DNA from: an uncultured Lachnospiraceae bacterium
GTDB taxonomy: Bacteria; Bacillota; Clostridia; Lachnospirales; Lachnospiraceae
Length of the DNA stretch: 64,000 nucleotides
Assembly (NCBI GenBank): GCA_947629385.1
Contig: CANRDO010000006.1
Location: forward strand, 1 to 64,000
Direction: 5' to 3'
How positions within the stretch are numbered: position 1 is the stretch's first letter; the number at the start of each line of letters is the position of its first letter. The position numbers were made by a program, and so were the translations under genes. The notes under the pieces are model-generated. The model was not told the origin of the DNA, searched no databases, and saw nothing but the letters and a program-made list of their open reading frames with translations. This document shows, piece by piece, positions 61,865-64,000 of the stretch.

Positions 61865-62329
61865 ATAGGCGAATCTGTCAAGCTGGTGGCGAACAACAAG
61901 AAGGCCTACCACGATTATTTTATCGACGAGAAGCATGAGGCCGGGATTGCGCTTCATGGCACCGAGGTGAAATCCCTGCGTATGGGAAAGTGCAGCATCA
62001 AGGAAGCCTTTGTCCGTATCGAGAACGGGGAGATGTTCATCTACGGGATGCATGTCAGCCCCTACGAGAAAGGCAACATCTTCAACAAGGATCCGCTGCG
62101 CGTGCGCAAGCTGCTGCTGCACAAGAGCGAGATCAACAAGCTGACGGGCAGGATCAAGGAAAAGGGCTACACGATTGTACCTCTGCAGGTCTATTTCCGC
62201 GGGAGTCTTGCCAAGGTCGAGGTCGGTCTTGCCAGAGGTAAGAAGCTCTACGACAAGCGGCAGGACATCGCGAAGAAGGATGCACGCCGCGAGGCGGAGC
62301 GGGAGTACAAGGTCCGCAACCTCGGCTGA
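61865..62329 (+). CDS. smpB: SsrA-binding protein SmpB, probable AUA start
   Basis: SmpB binds tmRNA and takes it to stalled ribosomes. The protein shows all family blocks: [60 protein letters not shown], and [19 protein letters not shown]. The first normal start codon is GTG 61886, but that lies 26 bases from the strong AAAGGAGGAGG Shine-Dalgarno and drops the conserved start. Read from ATA 61865, five bases after the Shine-Dalgarno, the frame gives [13 protein letters not shown], matching the usual clostridial MGKESIKLIANNKK. I therefore place the start at ATA; an ATG-to-ATA error is the alternative. With the GTG start it would be 147 residues. tmRNA is encoded next door. Confidence 0.93.
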   Translation: MGESVKLVANNKKAYHDYFIDEKHEAGIALHGTEVKSLRMGKCSIKEAFVRIENGEMFIYGMHVSPYEKGNIFNKDPLRVRKLLLHKSEINKLTGRIKEKGYTIVPLQVYFRGSLAKVEVGLARGKKLYDKRQDIAKKDARREAEREYKVRNLG

Positions 62330-62339
62330 GAGGCCCGGG

Positions 62340-62368
62340 TTGACAGCGGCATCCGGTCATATTACAAT
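62340..62368 (+). promoter_or_regulatory. Sigma-A promoter of ssrA
   Basis: TTGACA (62340-62345), 17-bp spacer, TACAAT (62363-62368). Confidence 0.85.
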
Positions 62369-62386
62369 GGATATGTCAATTAACAT

Positions 62387-62723
62387 GGGGTAGTAAAGGT
62401 TTCGACGGGGGTTATGAAGCTGGAGAAGCTATCCGCAGGTGATGCGTCAAATCACAAACCTAAATATAAACGCTGAAGATAATTTAGCACTCGCTGCCTA
62501 ATGGCAGCTGTCCGCCTTAGGGCACCTGCACCTTAAGATCCGGGCATCGACTATGCAGGAAACGACGTATGCTAAGCTTTGCGCATACGGGCGTATCATG
62601 AAGCTACTGAAAGCAGGAGGGTGTCAGCTCTCGCCTGCCGGAGGGAATGTCAAAGAACTGACTATGATAGTAGAAGGACAGTGAATTGGCTTTCGGACAC
62701 GGGTTCGATTCCCGTCTACTCCA
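62387..62723 (+). ncRNA. ssrA: Transfer-messenger RNA (tmRNA)
   Basis: tmRNA rescues stalled ribosomes and tags the nascent peptide. The 5' end GGGGTAG pairs with CTACTCC at the 3' end as the acceptor stem. The T-arm GGGTTCGATTCCC lies at 62701-62713. The D-like loop contains TTTCGACGGGG. The tag frame runs GCT (62472) to TAA (62499-62501) and encodes AEDNLALAA. CCA is not encoded. Length is about 337 bases before CCA addition. It sits directly downstream of smpB. Confidence 0.96.
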
Positions 62724-62812
62724 TTTTTCATCAGAATATCTTGCCCTGAAGGCAATTCTCAATGTTTCCGGTGTAAATCTTACGGATATCGACAAGATAA
62801 AAGAATGAAAAG

Positions 62813-62850
62813 AAGGCGCGGGGTTGTGACAGACGGTCCTGCGCTTTTGA
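62813..62850 (+). terminator. Candidate terminator downstream of ssrA
   Basis: AAGGCGCGGGG (62813-62823) pairs with CCTGCGCTT (62838 on) with mismatches, then TTTTG. It lies 90 bases after the tmRNA 3' end, so 3' trimming would be needed. Confidence 0.5.
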
Positions 62851-62997
62851 TTTTCCGAATGTGGTTTTTGACTTGTTTCTGTACACATATTGGACATAAA
62901 TGCATGATACAATCGCAGAAAAGGAATGATTCGGACAGAAGTTTATTTCGAGAAAACGGATGTCAGGTCTCATGTCATTGAAAGGGGCGGGACGCAG

Positions 62998-63678
62998 ATG
63001 GACAAGCTGAAGGTATTGGTGGTGGATGACGAGAGCAGGATGCGCAAGCTGGTGCGCGATTTCCTGGTGAAGAAGAATTTCGAGGTGCTGGAGGCCGAGG
63101 ACGGAGAGCAGGCCGTCGATATTTTTTTTGAGAAGAAGGACATTGCTCTCGTGATCCTCGACGTGATGATGCCGAAGATGGATGGCTGGCAGGTATGCCG
63201 GGAGATTCGCAGATATTCCCAGACGCCGATCATCATGCTGACGGCAAAGTCTGAGGAGTACGACGAGCTGCTCGGCTTTGAGCTCGGCGTGGACGAATAT
63301 ATTTCCAAGCCGTTCAGCCCGAAGATTCTGGTCGCGCGTGTGGAGGCGATCCTGCGCAGGACGAGCGGCTTTTCCTCGGACGATTTGTTGAAGGCCGGGG
63401 CGATCGAGATCAACCGCGCCGCGCACGAGGTGACGATCGACGGGAAGAGCGTGGATCTCAGCTACAAGGAATTCGAGCTTTTGACCTACTTTATGGAGAA
63501 TCAGGGGATCGCGCTTTCCAGGGAGAAGATCCTGAACAGTGTCTGGAATTACGACTATTTCGGCGATGCGCGGACAATCGACACACACGTGAAGAAGCTT
63601 CGCAGCAAGATGGGCGCTTACGGAGATTACATCAAGACGATCTGGGGCATGGGATATAAGTTTGAAGTGGAAGGCTGA
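62998..63678 (+). CDS. OmpR/PhoB-family response regulator
   Basis: The 226-residue regulator has a receiver domain (VVDDESRM acidic pair, phosphorylated Asp in VILDVMMPKMDGWQ at about residue 54, Lys in ISKPFSPK) and a C-terminal winged-helix domain (VDLSYKEFELLTYFMENQG, ARTIDTHVKKLRSKMG, TIWGMGYKFE). ATG 62998 is preferred over ATG/ATT codons upstream, with AAAGGGGCGGG before it. The kinase gene follows seven bases later. Confidence 0.93.
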   Translation: MDKLKVLVVDDESRMRKLVRDFLVKKNFEVLEAEDGEQAVDIFFEKKDIALVILDVMMPKMDGWQVCREIRRYSQTPIIMLTAKSEEYDELLGFELGVDEYISKPFSPKILVARVEAILRRTSGFSSDDLLKAGAIEINRAAHEVTIDGKSVDLSYKEFELLTYFMENQGIALSREKILNSVWNYDYFGDARTIDTHVKKLRSKMGAYGDYIKTIWGMGYKFEVEG

Positions 63679-63684
63679 TGACGA

Positions 63685-64000
63685 ATGAAGAATTCCATAC
63701 GAAAGCAGCTGACGGTCATTTTTATCGCTTTGACAGGCATGCTCTTTCTGGCAAATTATCTGATCAACACATTCTTTCTGGAGGATTTCTATTCGCTGCG
63801 AAAGAGGGATGTGCTGATCGAGGCGTATGAAAAACTGAACGAGAATGTTACGGACCGCGGCGGGATGCGAAAAGACGGTGTGCAGGAGTTTGAGGAGCTC
63901 TGCAACGCGAATAGCATCTCGTTCATCGTGACGGACGAGGATTACAACATGCTGGTCTGGACGGACACAGCTTATGCGCAGTCGGACTATCTGCGGCTGA
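63685..64000 (+). CDS. Sensor histidine kinase, N-terminal part (runs off window)
   Basis: The frame from ATG 63685 stays open to the last base and begins MKNSIRKQLTVIFIALTGMLF, a short basic start and a membrane helix, followed by an extracytoplasmic sensor region. GGAAGG lies ten bases upstream, inside the end of the regulator gene. A kinase is inferred from the position behind an OmpR-type regulator and the membrane start; the kinase domains are beyond the window. The overlapping frame from ATG 63678 closes early and is not used. Confidence 0.75.
   Translation, partial: MKNSIRKQLTVIFIALTGMLFLANYLINTFFLEDFYSLRKRDVLIEAYEKLNENVTDRGGMRKDGVQEFEELCNANSISFIVTDEDYNMLVWTDTAYAQSDYLRL

Noticed and set aside
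62604..62912. Minus-strand frame over the tmRNA 3' end
   Set aside because: It overlaps the tmRNA and a terminator; its protein has no recognisable features.

Overview
The window reads as a chromosomal segment of a Gram-positive Clostridia genome, most likely a Lachnospiraceae-type gut or rumen anaerobe of fairly high GC. The evidence is the gene set: RNase Y, RqcH, RemA, omega, RimO, PgsA and a stand-alone CinA C-domain in one run; VanZ, YesM/YesN, Cna-B and BIG2 surface proteins; a clostridial tmRNA with an AEDN-type tag; and sigma-A promoters with strong Shine-Dalgarno sites. Species cannot be named from the sequence alone. The first gene enters from the left edge and the last (a sensor kinase) runs off the right edge.

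Layout. 1-4.8 kb: 3' part of a Cna-B wall-anchored adhesin, rny, and an orphan lipoprotein. 4.9-9.4 kb: rqcH (minus) divergent from a YfhO-type membrane protein. 9.4-14.9 kb: housekeeping operon yicC-remA-gmk-rpoZ-DUF308-rimO-pgsA-cinA(C). 15.1-25.5 kb: GH36 alpha-galactosidase, a 140-bp tandem repeat, then rpoB-rpoC with its own promoter and structured leader. 25.5-29.6 kb: VanZ protein (minus), then a TPP riboswitch and a ThiXYZ-type thiamine-precursor ABC transporter. 29.7-36.3 kb: small accessory genes (coiled-coil protein, TatD-like hydrolase, MazEF, a membrane protein), a YtrA-type GntR/ABC operon and an LRR protein. 36.4-40.7 kb: polar amino-acid ABC transporter and an M20 amidohydrolase. 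40.9-50.6 kb: a carbohydrate locus with YesM/YesN two-component system, two paralogous sugar-binding proteins, two permeases and a GH127 beta-L-arabinofuranosidase; no ATPase is encoded, so a shared MsmK-type ATPase is probably used. 50.7-56.7 kb: a structured inverted-repeat-bounded element, gpmI, and a heterodimeric ABC exporter. 56.9-64 kb: HtrA-like protease, BIG2/NlpC-like secreted protein, enolase, secG, smpB, ssrA (tmRNA), and an OmpR/kinase pair.

Observations that stand out: (i) at four or more genes (adhesin, alpha-galactosidase, gntR, gpmI) the 3' end including the stop codon is tandemly repeated downstream; (ii) a 459-bp highly structured element with 22-bp terminal inverted repeats sits between a good promoter and gpmI; (iii) the yesMN operon and the sugar-binding-protein operon share a promoter layout with identical spacing (TCCAC-14-TAGAAT-22-TATAAT), a candidate YesN regulon box; (iv) smpB appears to start at an AUA codon; (v) a small hairpin with a conserved G-A mismatch occurs in each 140-bp repeat and, with a compensatory base-pair change, between rpoB and rpoC. 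I see no CRISPR array, prophage, complete insertion sequence or classical defence island. Function assignments come from reading the translated sequence; no database search was possible.
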